NCBI GenBank assembly: GCA_017556765.1
Contig: JAFYME010000002.1
Coordinates: 1 to 45,085 of the forward strand
Length of the DNA stretch: 45,085 bases
Source: Bacteroidales bacterium
GTDB taxonomy: Bacteria > Bacteroidota > Bacteroidia > Bacteroidales > UBA932
Reading direction: 5' to 3'
In this document: positions 1 through 7,570 of the stretch, piece by piece
How the letters are laid out: each line of letters begins with the position of its first letter
Numbering within the stretch: the stretch's first letter is position 1
Position numbers and translations under genes: made by a program
Notes under the pieces: generated by a model
Seen by the model: only the letters and a program-made list of their open reading frames with translations
Database searches by the model: none
Told to the model about the DNA's origin: nothing

Positions 1-1097
1 GATACCTGATAGATCTTCTTCTTGTCGTATGAAGGGTGTGTAAGCTTCTCTGCGATTTCACCGTCGTTTGTGAACATGAGGACTCCTGTTGTGTTCTTGT
101 CAAGACGTCCTACAGGGAATACTCTTGCTGAGCAGCCCTTGAGAAGATCCATCACGGTCTTGTCTGCATGAGGGTCGCTTGCTGTAGTCACATATCCCTT
201 AGGCTTGTTCATCACGATGTATACCTTCTCCTCGCCCTTGAGTCTCTCACCGTTGAATCTTATGTCGTCGGTGTTGATGTTCACCTTTGTGCCGAGCTCA
301 GTCACGACCTCGCCGTTTACTGTAACTACACCTGCAAGGATGAAGTTGTCAGCCTCTCTTCTTGAGCATACGCCTGAGTTAGCGATGAACTTGTTGAGTC
401 TTACCTCCTCCTTGATAGGAGCTGATACTGTGTCATTGTCAGAATATGCGTCGTTGTCCAGCTGCGGTCTTCTGCTGATCATCTTGTTGATTCCGCTCTC
501 GTCCTCGTCACGGAAATAGTTGAAATCCTTCTTGTAGAAGCTCTTCTTTCCGGTGTTCTTGAATCCGCCTGAGTTTCTTCTGTCACCGCCGAAGCTTCTT
601 CTCTCTCCTGAGAACGACTTTCTCTCGCCGCCCTCACCGAATGATCTGCGTGGTCTGTCGCTGCTGAAGCTTCTTCTTTCACCGTTGTTTCCGAAGCTCT
701 TTCTCTCTCCGTTGCCGCTGAAGCTTCTTCTCTCTGAGTTTTCTCCGAATGACTTTCTGTCACCTGAGAATGATCTGCGCTCTCCTCCGAATGATGATCT
801 TCTCTCACCACCCTCAGAGAATGTCCTGCGAGGTCTGTCGCTGCTGAAGCTCTTTCTCTCGCCGTTGTTGCTGAAGCTTCTTCTCTCAGAACCCTCTCCG
901 AACGATCTTCTCTCTCCCGAGAACGACTTTCTCTCGCCGCCCTCGCCGAATGATCTGCGTGGTCTGTCGCTGCCGTAGCTGCGTCTCTCGCCGTTACCGC
1001 TGAAGCTTCTTCTTTCACCATTGTTTGAATTTCTTCTGTCACCGTACTCTCTACGGCCATCTCTGCGGCCATTGCCGCCTCTTCTGTTGTCTTCCAT
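1..1097 (-). CDS. RsuA/RluB-family rRNA pseudouridine synthase with a long disordered N-terminal tail (3' end outside window)
   Basis: Isomerises a uridine in ribosomal RNA to pseudouridine. Read leftward from ATG at 1097, 365 codons are visible before the window ends, so the C-terminal part of the catalytic domain is missing. Residues 1-225 are low complexity, built from repeated blocks such as GERRSFS, SDRPRRSFGEGGERKSF and SGNGERRSF. An S4 RNA-binding domain follows at about 231-279 (VRLNKFIANSGVCSRREA). The catalytic domain then begins with the family motifs MNKPKGYVTT (296-305) and GRLDKNTTG (330-338), where D333 is the expected catalytic aspartate. RluB, RluE, RluF and RsuA cannot be separated without the rest of the protein; RluB-like is most likely because it has an S4 domain plus a tail. 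The basic Arg/Gly/Ser/Phe tail may bind RNA; this is inference. The 75 bp to tonB contains only two short hairpins. Confidence 0.9.
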   Translation of the reverse strand, partial: MEDNRRGGNGRRDGRREYGDRRNSNNGERRSFSGNGERRSYGSDRPRRSFGEGGERKSFSGERRSFGEGSERRSFSNNGERKSFSSDRPRRTFSEGGERRSSFGGERRSFSGDRKSFGENSERRSFSGNGERKSFGNNGERRSFSSDRPRRSFGEGGERKSFSGERRSFGGDRRNSGGFKNTGKKSFYKKDFNYFRDEDESGINKMISRRPQLDNDAYSDNDTVSAPIKEEVRLNKFIANSGVCSRREADNFILAGVVTVNGEVVTELGTKVNINTDDIRFNGERLKGEEKVYIVMNKPKGYVTTASDPHADKTVMDLLKGCSARVFPVGRLDKNTTGVLMFTNDGEIAEKLTHPSYDKKKIYQV

Positions 1098-1172
1098 TGT
1101 TTTACGCCTTGATGGCAATTTAAATGTTAAATAATAATATGTTGGCTCACGCCAATGATGGCCCGAAGGCCT

Positions 1173-1958
1173 TTAATCCAGTTTGAATATGTATGTAATC
1201 GTTCCCTTCTGCAGGGCAGGGGCTTCCGCACTCATGTTGAAATGCGCTCCCAAAGCCGCCTTTCTCGCTTCCTGCCACAGGGTCTTGTCAGTCACTGTCG
1301 TTCCTTCCGCACCTGCTACCGCTTTCTGTACGTTGCCGTAGTTGTCCACCCATATCTCGACTACAACCGTTCCGGATGCCTGTACTCCGTATGAAGGCTT
1401 CGGAAGAGTTCCGTTTACGCTTCTTCCCGCGAGTCTCGCATTAGGCTGGCCTGACGTCTCGCCGGTCTTTGTGTTGCCCTGCGCGTGTCCGGCCTTCAGA
1501 GCGTCGCTCACCTCATGTGCCGTCTGTGCTGCAAGCGTGTCCTTCTGAGTCTTGTTGTCAGCCGCCGAGAAGAGGGCCCTTCTGTCGATCTCCTTCTTGC
1601 GTTCAGGCTCCTTTACATCAACGTCTCCGAAATCATCCACCTTGGCTTCCGGAGCTTCATTGCTCTTTGAGCCTTCATTCGGTGCCTCAGATCTCTGTAC
1701 AAGGTTAATGTCCTTGGTCGGATCCGGCTCCACAGCCTGGGGTTTTGTTCCGTCCCATGTCTGCTTCGGCTTCTGGATCTCCGGTTCGTCGAACTCGATC
1801 AGGATCTGCTCCTGCTCCGGCGGCGGAGGGTCCAGATAGGTGAATCCCATGAAAAAGCAGCATGTGATGACAGCTATGTGTGCAGACACCGTAAGGGCGA
1901 CGCCTGTCGCCCTTGATCTCTTTTCCTGTCTTTCCCTTTCTCTGAGATACTGCTCCAT
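1173..1958 (-). CDS. tonB: TonB-family energy transducer
   Basis: Carries proton-motive-force energy from ExbB-ExbD in the inner membrane to TonB-dependent receptors such as the SusC proteins of this window. The 261-residue protein has a short charged cytoplasmic N-terminus, one membrane anchor at about 19-40, a PPPPEQE stretch right after it, a charged Pro/Lys/Glu-rich periplasmic linker, and a C-terminal domain from about 170 with the family pattern (GTVVVEIWVDNYGNVQKA and a final TYIFKLD). The start is taken at ATG 1958; an in-frame TTG six codons upstream is weaker because it crowds the exbD stop at 1980. It is the last of three genes exbB-exbD-tonB. The product's overall assignment is firm; which receptors it serves cannot be told. 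Confidence 0.88.
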   Translation of the reverse strand: MEQYLRERERQEKRSRATGVALTVSAHIAVITCCFFMGFTYLDPPPPEQEQILIEFDEPEIQKPKQTWDGTKPQAVEPDPTKDINLVQRSEAPNEGSKSNEAPEAKVDDFGDVDVKEPERKKEIDRRALFSAADNKTQKDTLAAQTAHEVSDALKAGHAQGNTKTGETSGQPNARLAGRSVNGTLPKPSYGVQASGTVVVEIWVDNYGNVQKAVAGAEGTTVTDKTLWQEARKAALGAHFNMSAEAPALQKGTITYIFKLD

Positions 1959-1979
1959 ATTCCGATTATGATGCAAGGT

Positions 1980-2393
1980 TTATTCCGGCGAGGTCGCCAT
2001 GATTACCTTGTAATGGTTTCTCTTCGCTATGTTCATCACAGCAACAACTTCCTTGATAGGAACAGTCTCGTCTGCATAGATCGAGAAAGTCGGATCCTCC
2101 TCGCTCTGGAGAAGGTCTATGAGCTCGTCCTCGATGCGGTCGAATCTGATCGGAGTCTCGTCACCGTTGATGTGGTATGAGAAGTTGTCAGTGTCCTGCC
2201 AGTGCTTGATCGAAACGCTCACTGTCGCCTTTGCGGATACCTGGCCTGTGCTCTTAGGGAGCAGAAGCTTGAGGGCGTTAGGGTTGATGAGCGTCGAGGT
2301 CACCAGGAAGAAGATCAGCAGGAGGAACACGATGTCGGTCATTGACGACATCGAGAATCCCGAATCTACCTTTGTTGTCCTTTTGATAGCCAT
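1980..2393 (-). CDS. exbD: ExbD/TolR-family proton channel subunit
   Basis: Inner-membrane partner of ExbB in the TonB energising complex. It has 137 residues, the usual size. After a short basic N-terminus (MAIKRTTKVDSGFSMSSMTD) one membrane helix covers about 20-37, and D20 at its start is the conserved protonatable aspartate of the family (MTDIVFLLLIFF). The periplasmic domain makes up the rest. It lies 12 bp downstream of exbB and 21 bp upstream of the chosen tonB start, so the three genes are probably one transcript. Many Bacteroidota carry two exbD genes in such operons; only one is present here. TolR is an alternative name, but the neighbouring tonB supports ExbD. Confidence 0.9.
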   Translation of the reverse strand: MAIKRTTKVDSGFSMSSMTDIVFLLLIFFLVTSTLINPNALKLLLPKSTGQVSAKATVSVSIKHWQDTDNFSYHINGDETPIRFDRIEDELIDLLQSEEDPTFSIYADETVPIKEVVAVMNIAKRNHYKVIMATSPE

Positions 2394-2405
2394 TGTCCGT
2401 TCTCC

Positions 2406-3101
2406 TTATCTGCCTGCAGGCTCGTGAAGCATGTCGATGAATTCGATTGTGGTGCTCTCCATCTTGAACACGAGGTTCGAGATCTGTGATGTGAGGAAGT
2501 TGTATCCGAAGTATGCGATGATACCGACGAAGAGACCTCCGACTGTTGTCACCATAGCTTCATAGATTCCTCCAGAAAGGAGAGTGATGTCAATGTTGTT
2601 GCCTGCTGTAGACATTCTGAAGAATGCCTGGATCATACCTGACACGGTACCGAGGAATCCGATCATAGGAGCTCCACCGGCGATGGTGGCAAGCATCGGA
2701 AGGCCTTTCTCAAGCCTTGCAACCTCTACATTGCCCATGTTCTCCACTGCAGTCTGGATGTCCTGAAGAGGTCTTCCGATCCTCTCGATGCCCTTCTCCA
2801 CGAGTCTTGCGACCGGTGAGTCGTATTTCTGGCAGAGAGCTATCGCCGACTTGATCTTGCCTTCGTGGATCATGTCGTGGATATCCTTCATGAAGTTCTT
2901 GTCGATCTTGCTGGCCTTGCGGATGAGCCACCACTTGTTGCCGAATATATAGATCGCCATGATCGAAAGGATGAGAAGGACGATCATGAGCCATCCGCCC
3001 TTTGTTGCCATTTCGATAAGAGAGAAGTTCATCTCCTGCGAAACAGGTGCCGCAGGAGCGAGTGCCGTTGTGTCAACGGCCTGTAGAAGATTGAAAAGCA
3101 T
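2406..3101 (-). CDS. exbB: MotA/TolQ/ExbB-family proton channel protein
   Basis: Forms the inner-membrane proton channel that powers TonB. The 231-residue protein has three membrane helices, at about 36-53, 136-158 and 178-200, with a cytoplasmic loop between the first two. The family signature appears as GGAPMIGFLGTVSGMIQAF (142-160) and GGIYEAMVTTVGGLFVGI (177-194). The residues before the first helix are Ala/Pro-rich. It is the first gene of the exbB-exbD-tonB operon, and a Bacteroides-type promoter lies about 65 bp upstream. The start is ATG at 3101. Confidence 0.92.
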   Translation of the reverse strand: MLFNLLQAVDTTALAPAAPVSQEMNFSLIEMATKGGWLMIVLLILSIMAIYIFGNKWWLIRKASKIDKNFMKDIHDMIHEGKIKSAIALCQKYDSPVARLVEKGIERIGRPLQDIQTAVENMGNVEVARLEKGLPMLATIAGGAPMIGFLGTVSGMIQAFFRMSTAGNNIDITLLSGGIYEAMVTTVGGLFVGIIAYFGYNFLTSQISNLVFKMESTTIEFIDMLHEPAGR

Positions 3102-3165
3102 AGTATTCTTACGGTCTTTTAAATTATCGTTTTCATGTCACTTTTCGCATAAGCGCGAAATCGCG

Positions 3166-3196
3166 CAAAAGTACGAAAAAAATGACTGATTACGAA
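3166..3196 (-). promoter_or_regulatory. Bacteroides-type promoter of exbB operon
   Basis: On the minus strand a -7 box TACTTTTG (3173-3166) fits TAnnTTTG. A -33 element TTCG (3196-3193), three of four bases of TTTG, lies exactly 19 bp upstream. Just downstream is a GCGCGA/TCGCGC palindrome (about 3153-3166) overlapping the expected start of transcription, which could be an operator or a 5' UTR hairpin; that role is a guess. Confidence 0.55.
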
Positions 3197-3198
3197 AT

Positions 3199-4719
3199 TT
3201 ATCTTTTGTAAATGTATCCGATCTTTCTTGTGGCCCACTCTATGAAGTATTTCATGTTAGGGGCGTCTGTGTGACCGCCGTCATGCTGGCGCCATGCAAG
3301 GTCTCCTTCCAGGAGGCTTGTGTTATATGGCGGCATAGGCTCGCTGCGGTAGTCGTTCGAAAGTCCGAGGTCAGTGGCACCGAGAAGCTTGAATGCCTCG
3401 CCGGCTGCAATCGTAGCCTGCCAGCTTCCATACTGGTCGAGCCAGAGGGCATCTCCCTGCTCAGGAATACCGTAGCTGATGAATACCAGACGTGGGGCGC
3501 AGAGAGCGATAAGCTGGTGAGAATCAACCGGAAGCATGTCTGCTGTCCATGCGCCTGTCTTTGACTCTACAGAAGCATATTTGATATAATTTCCTGCCAT
3601 CCAGTGATACTCGCCAGGGCCTGTAAGATTCTCAAGACCTTCTCCGAAAATGCGGCGGTGAAGGGCTGCTCCACCCTTTCCTGACGAACCGATGAGTCCC
3701 ATTGCGAAACGCTCCTCGAATGCGAGGGTCACGAGGGCTGCCTTACCGTATCTTGATACTCCTTCGATACCGACATGCCTTGCGTCAACGTCCGGGTCTG
3801 TCTCGAGATAATCAAGGCCTCGGGCTGCTCCCCATGCCCATGCACGGAGTGATCCCCAGTCGTCCGGCTTGCGTGGCTGTCCCTTGTTCACGAGACCGAT
3901 GATGCCGCGTGTAAGGCCTGCTCCGTTGTCTGCCTGGATGCTGCTCGGATCGATCATCGCATAGCCCCAACCGGCTGCGATAAGCTGCTCAGTAGAAGGC
4001 GGATCCTGGCCTGGAGCGCGCTGTGACATACGGCTGAACATTGCGAAAGGATTGGCTGGCTCAAACGGCTGCCATGCCGGATATTTCTTCATGAGTTCCG
4101 CTGTGCGCGGGTCGTTTTCCAGAATGCTGCGGAAGGTCTTGTTGATGATCTCCATGTCTGCTGCTCCTGGTGTTACAGGGTTAGGGAGGTTTGCCGGTCC
4201 GAACATCATCAGAAGAGGAACCGGACCCTTCGCGTCTGCAGGAGTCACTACCACCATCTTGATGTCCACGTTGATTGACGGACAAGCCGAGTTGTCTACA
4301 TGTCCCACAAGCTGTTTTGCCTTTACCCTCATCATTCCGACATTCTCGATCTCCTGTGCGGTGATTGTCCATGTCACTGACGGAATGTTTTCAGGGAGAC
4401 GGCCGTATACCTCGCTTTTAAAAGCTTCGATGATCTCCGGTCTGCGTACTTCGTACCACTGCTTTTCGTTCTTTACCTTCTTTCCTGAGTTGGTCTTCAT
4501 GAGCTCAGGGATGACGGGATAAGGGTTTGCCTTGCTCTCGTCGTAGTTTGCAGCGTAAGGACTCGACTGGTCTGCGTCAAAGCCGCGTCTGATTGACTTG
4601 ATTCCGAGCTGGTCGAGCATGTTCTGATGGTCCTGGTCGGTTGTGAATGTCACCGGCTCCTGCGCGTAGGCTGCCGCTCCTATGAGACATGCTGCGCAGA
4701 AAAGGAAAAACTTTTTCAT
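3199..4719 (-). CDS. Secreted CE15-like glucuronoyl esterase / acetylxylan esterase-type hydrolase
   Basis: An alpha/beta-hydrolase of 506 residues with an N-terminal signal peptide (cleavage probably after AAAYA, residue 19). It fits the CE15 carbohydrate esterases, which cut ester bonds between glucuronic acid of xylan and lignin alcohols. The nucleophile elbow is GIEGVSRYGKAAL with S322, followed by GSSGKGGAALHRR and E360, a region characteristic of CE15, and a C-terminal HDGGHTD with H483 as the likely catalytic histidine. Bacterial CE15 proteins are often labelled acetylxylan esterase in databases, so the true substrate is uncertain. It stands alone between exbB and truA with no other carbohydrate enzyme beside it. 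The leader peptide implies a periplasmic or cell-surface location. Confidence 0.8.
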   Translation of the reverse strand: MKKFFLFCAACLIGAAAYAQEPVTFTTDQDHQNMLDQLGIKSIRRGFDADQSSPYAANYDESKANPYPVIPELMKTNSGKKVKNEKQWYEVRRPEIIEAFKSEVYGRLPENIPSVTWTITAQEIENVGMMRVKAKQLVGHVDNSACPSINVDIKMVVVTPADAKGPVPLLMMFGPANLPNPVTPGAADMEIINKTFRSILENDPRTAELMKKYPAWQPFEPANPFAMFSRMSQRAPGQDPPSTEQLIAAGWGYAMIDPSSIQADNGAGLTRGIIGLVNKGQPRKPDDWGSLRAWAWGAARGLDYLETDPDVDARHVGIEGVSRYGKAALVTLAFEERFAMGLIGSSGKGGAALHRRIFGEGLENLTGPGEYHWMAGNYIKYASVESKTGAWTADMLPVDSHQLIALCAPRLVFISYGIPEQGDALWLDQYGSWQATIAAGEAFKLLGATDLGLSNDYRSEPMPPYNTSLLEGDLAWRQHDGGHTDAPNMKYFIEWATRKIGYIYKR

Positions 4720-4781
4720 GGGTATTGTTCTGTTAAAAATTATGTGTCCTAAATTTATGAATATTTTTTCAAATTACCATA

Positions 4782-5555
4782 CTAATATTCAGCACCGGTG
4801 AAAAACAAGGCTTTTCCCGGTACAGAACTTCCTGCGTCCGATCTGTTTCCTCTGGCTATGAGATCAGCGATCCATTGCGGTTCACGCTTTCCTCGACCTA
4901 CTTCCACAAGGGATCCGACAATAGCTCTCACCATGTTTCTGAGGAAGCGGTTTGCCTTGATTCTGAACACTATATAGTCTCCCTCCCTGTATTGGTATCC
5001 CATGAGTTCCACATGGGTCGGACGGTACGTCTCCCATCCTGCTTCCGTTATTGTGCAGATCGACGTCGCGTTGTTCCCGCCGGTCTTTTCGAAACAGCTG
5101 AAGTCGTGTTCCCCCAAAAGATGTGCCGCCGCTTCATTCATGCGCTCCATGTCCAACGGATAGCGCATCCTGTATGAAAATTTCTCGCAGAAAGGGTCTT
5201 TGACAAAGTGGATGAAGTAGTGGTATTCCCTCGAACGGGCGTCGAATCTTGCATGGAATCCGTCTTCTGCAACGGAAACCTCATGCACTGCCACTTCGCG
5301 AGGCAGGATGGCATTTAATTTGTAGCAGAGTTGCGCCGCGTCGATCCTGACTTCGTCAGGGAGTTCGAAGTGAGCGATATAGTCGATGGCGTTGACTTCA
5401 GTGTCCGTGCGGCCGGCCCCTGTGACCTGCACATGTGTACCTGTAAGGGTCTTCAGAGCCGCCTCCAGATCGCCCTGCACAGTGCGGTCATTGTTCTGGA
5501 TCTGCCAGCCGCAGAATGCGCTGCCGTCATACGAAAGCCTGATAATGTATCGCAT
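4782..5555 (-). CDS. truA: tRNA pseudouridine(38-40) synthase TruA
   Basis: Converts uridines 38-40 in the anticodon stem-loop of tRNAs to pseudouridine. The 257 residues match the usual size of TruA. The catalytic aspartate is D51 in GAGRTDTEVNA; the more common form of this motif is GRTDAGVHA. The N-terminal YDGSAFCGWQIQ and the C-terminal NRFLRNMVRAIVGSLVEVGRG are also characteristic. The start is ATG at 5555, and a TATTTTTG -7 box lies 38 bp upstream. It is transcribed divergently from moxR. Assignment is secure. Confidence 0.96.
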   Translation of the reverse strand: MRYIIRLSYDGSAFCGWQIQNNDRTVQGDLEAALKTLTGTHVQVTGAGRTDTEVNAIDYIAHFELPDEVRIDAAQLCYKLNAILPREVAVHEVSVAEDGFHARFDARSREYHYFIHFVKDPFCEKFSYRMRYPLDMERMNEAAAHLLGEHDFSCFEKTGGNNATSICTITEAGWETYRPTHVELMGYQYREGDYIVFRIKANRFLRNMVRAIVGSLVEVGRGKREPQWIADLIARGNRSDAGSSVPGKALFFTGAEY

Positions 5556-5570
5556 ATTGCAAAAAATGAG

Positions 5571-5600
5571 TAAATTTGTAGGTTTTAAAATGCAAAAATA
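5571..5600. promoter_or_regulatory. Divergent -7 boxes for truA and moxR
   Basis: TAAATTTG (5571-5578, plus) points to moxR and TATTTTTG (5600-5593, minus) points to truA. Both fit TAnnTTTG and give leaders of about 30-35 nt. The boxes interleave in a 60 bp gap, so the two promoters face each other across the same DNA. No clear -33 TTTG is seen at 19 bp for either. Confidence 0.45.
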
Positions 5601-5615
5601 TCAAAAATCATATTT

Positions 5616-6608
5616 ATGGAGAGCATAAACATCAAAGAATTGAATGACCGCATCCAGAGGGAAAGTTCGTTTGTCGACATCCTGACCATGGAGATGAACA
5701 AGGTCATCGTCGGCCAGAAGCATCTCGTGGAGAACCTCCTGATCGGTCTCCTCGCCAACGGACACATCCTTCTTGAAGGTGTTCCGGGCTTGGCAAAGAC
5801 TCTGGCTATCAATACATTGTCTCAGGCTGTGGACTCCAAGTTCAGCCGTATACAGTTTACTCCGGACCTTCTTCCTGCGGACGTGCTCGGTACCCTCATC
5901 TACTCTCAGAAGAGCGAGCAGTTCCAGATCAAGAAAGGTCCGATCTTCGCTAATTTCGTGCTTGCCGACGAGATCAACCGTTCCCCTGCAAAGGTGCAGT
6001 CGGCCCTTCTTGAGGCCATGCAGGAGCGTCAGGTGACAATCGGTGACGAGACATTCCCGCTTCCTCAGCCTTTCCTCGTGATGGCGACCCAGAACCCTAT
6101 CGAGCAGGAGGGTACATATCCGCTTCCGGAAGCCCAGCTCGACCGATTCATGCTCAAGGTTGTCGTGACTTATCCAAAGAAGGACGAGGAGCGCAGGATC
6201 ATCCGCATGAACAACAGCGGCGAATTCCCTAAGGCTCAGCCTGTTCTCAAGCCTGAGGACATCGTGAGGGCACGCGAGGTCGTGAAGGATGTGTACATGG
6301 ACGAAAAGATCGAAAGATATATCGTGGACATCGTATATGCGACCCGTACGCCGCAGGACTACAACCTCGGCAAGATCGCTAACTTCATCTCGTATGGAGC
6401 GTCACCACGTGCCAGCATCTCGCTTGCAATGGCGGCAAAGGCATATGCGTTCATCAAGAGAAGAGGATATGTCATCCCTGAGGATGTGCGTGCGGTATGC
6501 TACGAAGTGCTCCGTCACCGTATCGGCCTTACATATGAGGCGGAGGCAGAGAACATGACCACAGATCAGATCATCTCTGAAATCATCAACGCGGTAGAAG
6601 TTCCATAG
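5616..6608 (+). CDS. MoxR-family AAA+ ATPase
   Basis: AAA+ chaperone-like ATPase, first gene of the Bat cluster. Its 330 residues carry Walker A GVPGLAKT (55-62), Walker B FVLADEIN (114-121), the MoxR stretch NRSPAKVQSALLEAMQERQV and sensor-type ATQNPIEQEGTYPLPEAQLDRF. MoxR proteins act with von Willebrand factor A (VWA) proteins, probably loading or remodelling metal-binding partners, and the VWA-like proteins encoded just downstream are the expected partners. The start at ATG 5616 follows a -7 box. The next gene begins 57 bp later, after a palindromic repeat. Confidence 0.93.
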   Translation: MESINIKELNDRIQRESSFVDILTMEMNKVIVGQKHLVENLLIGLLANGHILLEGVPGLAKTLAINTLSQAVDSKFSRIQFTPDLLPADVLGTLIYSQKSEQFQIKKGPIFANFVLADEINRSPAKVQSALLEAMQERQVTIGDETFPLPQPFLVMATQNPIEQEGTYPLPEAQLDRFMLKVVVTYPKKDEERRIIRMNNSGEFPKAQPVLKPEDIVRAREVVKDVYMDEKIERYIVDIVYATRTPQDYNLGKIANFISYGASPRASISLAMAAKAYAFIKRRGYVIPEDVRAVCYEVLRHRIGLTYEAEAENMTTDQIISEIINAVEVP

Positions 6609-6611
6609 TAG

Positions 6612-6663
6612 AGATTGCCGGTCGGGCCGGCAATGACGTCATCCCCGACCGGGTCGGGGATCT
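6612..6663. repeat. Dispersed palindromic repeat (two adjacent hairpins)
   Basis: Two perfect 8-bp hairpins stand side by side around a GACGTC centre: ATTGCCGG/CCGGCAAT (6614-6621 with 6627-6634) and ATCCCCGA/TCGGGGAT (6641-6648 with 6654-6661), each with a 5-nt loop. The second half recurs in the opposite orientation at 24329-24356, where 27 of 30 bases agree. It fills the gap between moxR and the DUF58 gene inside an operon. It behaves like a REP-type interspersed repeat and could also attenuate or protect the mRNA. Confidence 0.75.
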
Positions 6664-6665
6664 GA

Positions 6666-7565
6666 ATGATTATGAATACTAATTTATCAGCAAATGACCT
6701 TTTGAAGAAGGTCAGGAAGATAGAGATCAAGACCAGGGCGCTCTCGCACCAGATCTTTGCGGGTGAGTACCATTCGGCCTTCAAGGGCCGCGGTATGGCC
6801 TTCAGCGAAGTGCGCGAGTACCAGTATGGCGATGATGTGCGCAACATGGACTGGAATGTCACTGCGCGCATGCGTTCGCCGTATGTGAAGGTCTTCGAAG
6901 AGGAGAGGGAACTGACCGTCGTGCTTCTGGTCGATGTCAGCCGTTCGAGGCTTTTCGGAACCGTAGGCACGAGCAGGAAGGACATGCTTGCCGAGATAGC
7001 CGCTGTGCTTTCGTTTTCGGCGATCATAAACAACGACAAGGTCGGAGCTCTCTTTTTCAGCGAGAAGGTCGAGAAGTTCATCCCGCCTAAGAAGGGACGC
7101 AGTCACTTGCTGCACATCATCAAGGAAATCATTGAGTTTGAGCCTACTACGGACGGTACCGATATTTCGGAGGCACTCCGTTATCTGACAAACGCGATAA
7201 AGAAGAAATGTACCGCATTCCTTCTTTCCGACATGCTTGATGTGAACAAGGACGGAAGTCCGCGTTACGAGGAGGCCCTCAAGGTGGCGGTCAACAGGCA
7301 TGACCTGTCCGTGATCGAGGTATATGACCCTCGCGAGAGGAATATTCCGAATGTGGGACTCATCCATATCAAGGATTCCGAGACGGGAAAGGCTGCATGG
7401 GTGAACACTTCGGACAGGAAGATGAGGCTGGCGTATGAGGAGTGGTTCCGCAATGTGGAGCATACCTCGACACGCCTTTTCATGAAATATAATGTGGATA
7501 AGGTCAGCATAGCCCTCGATGACGACTATGTCAAGGGACTGATGACCTTGTTTAAAAACAGATAG
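6666..7565 (+). CDS. DUF58 domain protein (VWA-like), Bat cluster
   Basis: A soluble protein of 299 residues with the DUF58 signature: GRGMAFSEVREYQYGDDVR (41-59) followed by NMDWNVTARM. A VWA-like fold with a partial metal-site motif (LLVDVSRSRL) follows. No signal peptide or membrane helix is evident. DUF58 proteins are coded directly after moxR across bacteria and are thought to be partners of the ATPase. The start is ATG at 6666; a second in-frame ATG two codons later is equally possible. Confidence 0.9.
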   Translation: MIMNTNLSANDLLKKVRKIEIKTRALSHQIFAGEYHSAFKGRGMAFSEVREYQYGDDVRNMDWNVTARMRSPYVKVFEEERELTVVLLVDVSRSRLFGTVGTSRKDMLAEIAAVLSFSAIINNDKVGALFFSEKVEKFIPPKKGRSHLLHIIKEIIEFEPTTDGTDISEALRYLTNAIKKKCTAFLLSDMLDVNKDGSPRYEEALKVAVNRHDLSVIEVYDPRERNIPNVGLIHIKDSETGKAAWVNTSDRKMRLAYEEWFRNVEHTSTRLFMKYNVDKVSIALDDDYVKGLMTLFKNR

Positions 7566-7570
7566 TATTT

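Noticed and set aside
553-978. Plus-strand frame with repeats of FLSPPSPNDL type
   Set aside because: It is the reverse complement of the repeat tail of the pseudouridine synthase; the minus-strand frame continues into clear S4 and catalytic motifs.
601-1020. Possible CRISPR array or tandem DNA repeat
   Set aside because: The repeats are in-frame codon blocks of variable spacing with no unique spacers of uniform length.
479-1072. Minus-strand frame rich in Glu, Ala and Thr
   Set aside because: Shifted frame of the same repeat region; it has no domain, while the other frame joins the S4 domain.
1112-1165. Terminator after tonB
   Set aside because: Only two stems of 4-5 bp (GGCC/GGCC and TTGGC/GCCAA) without a proper T run; too weak to claim.
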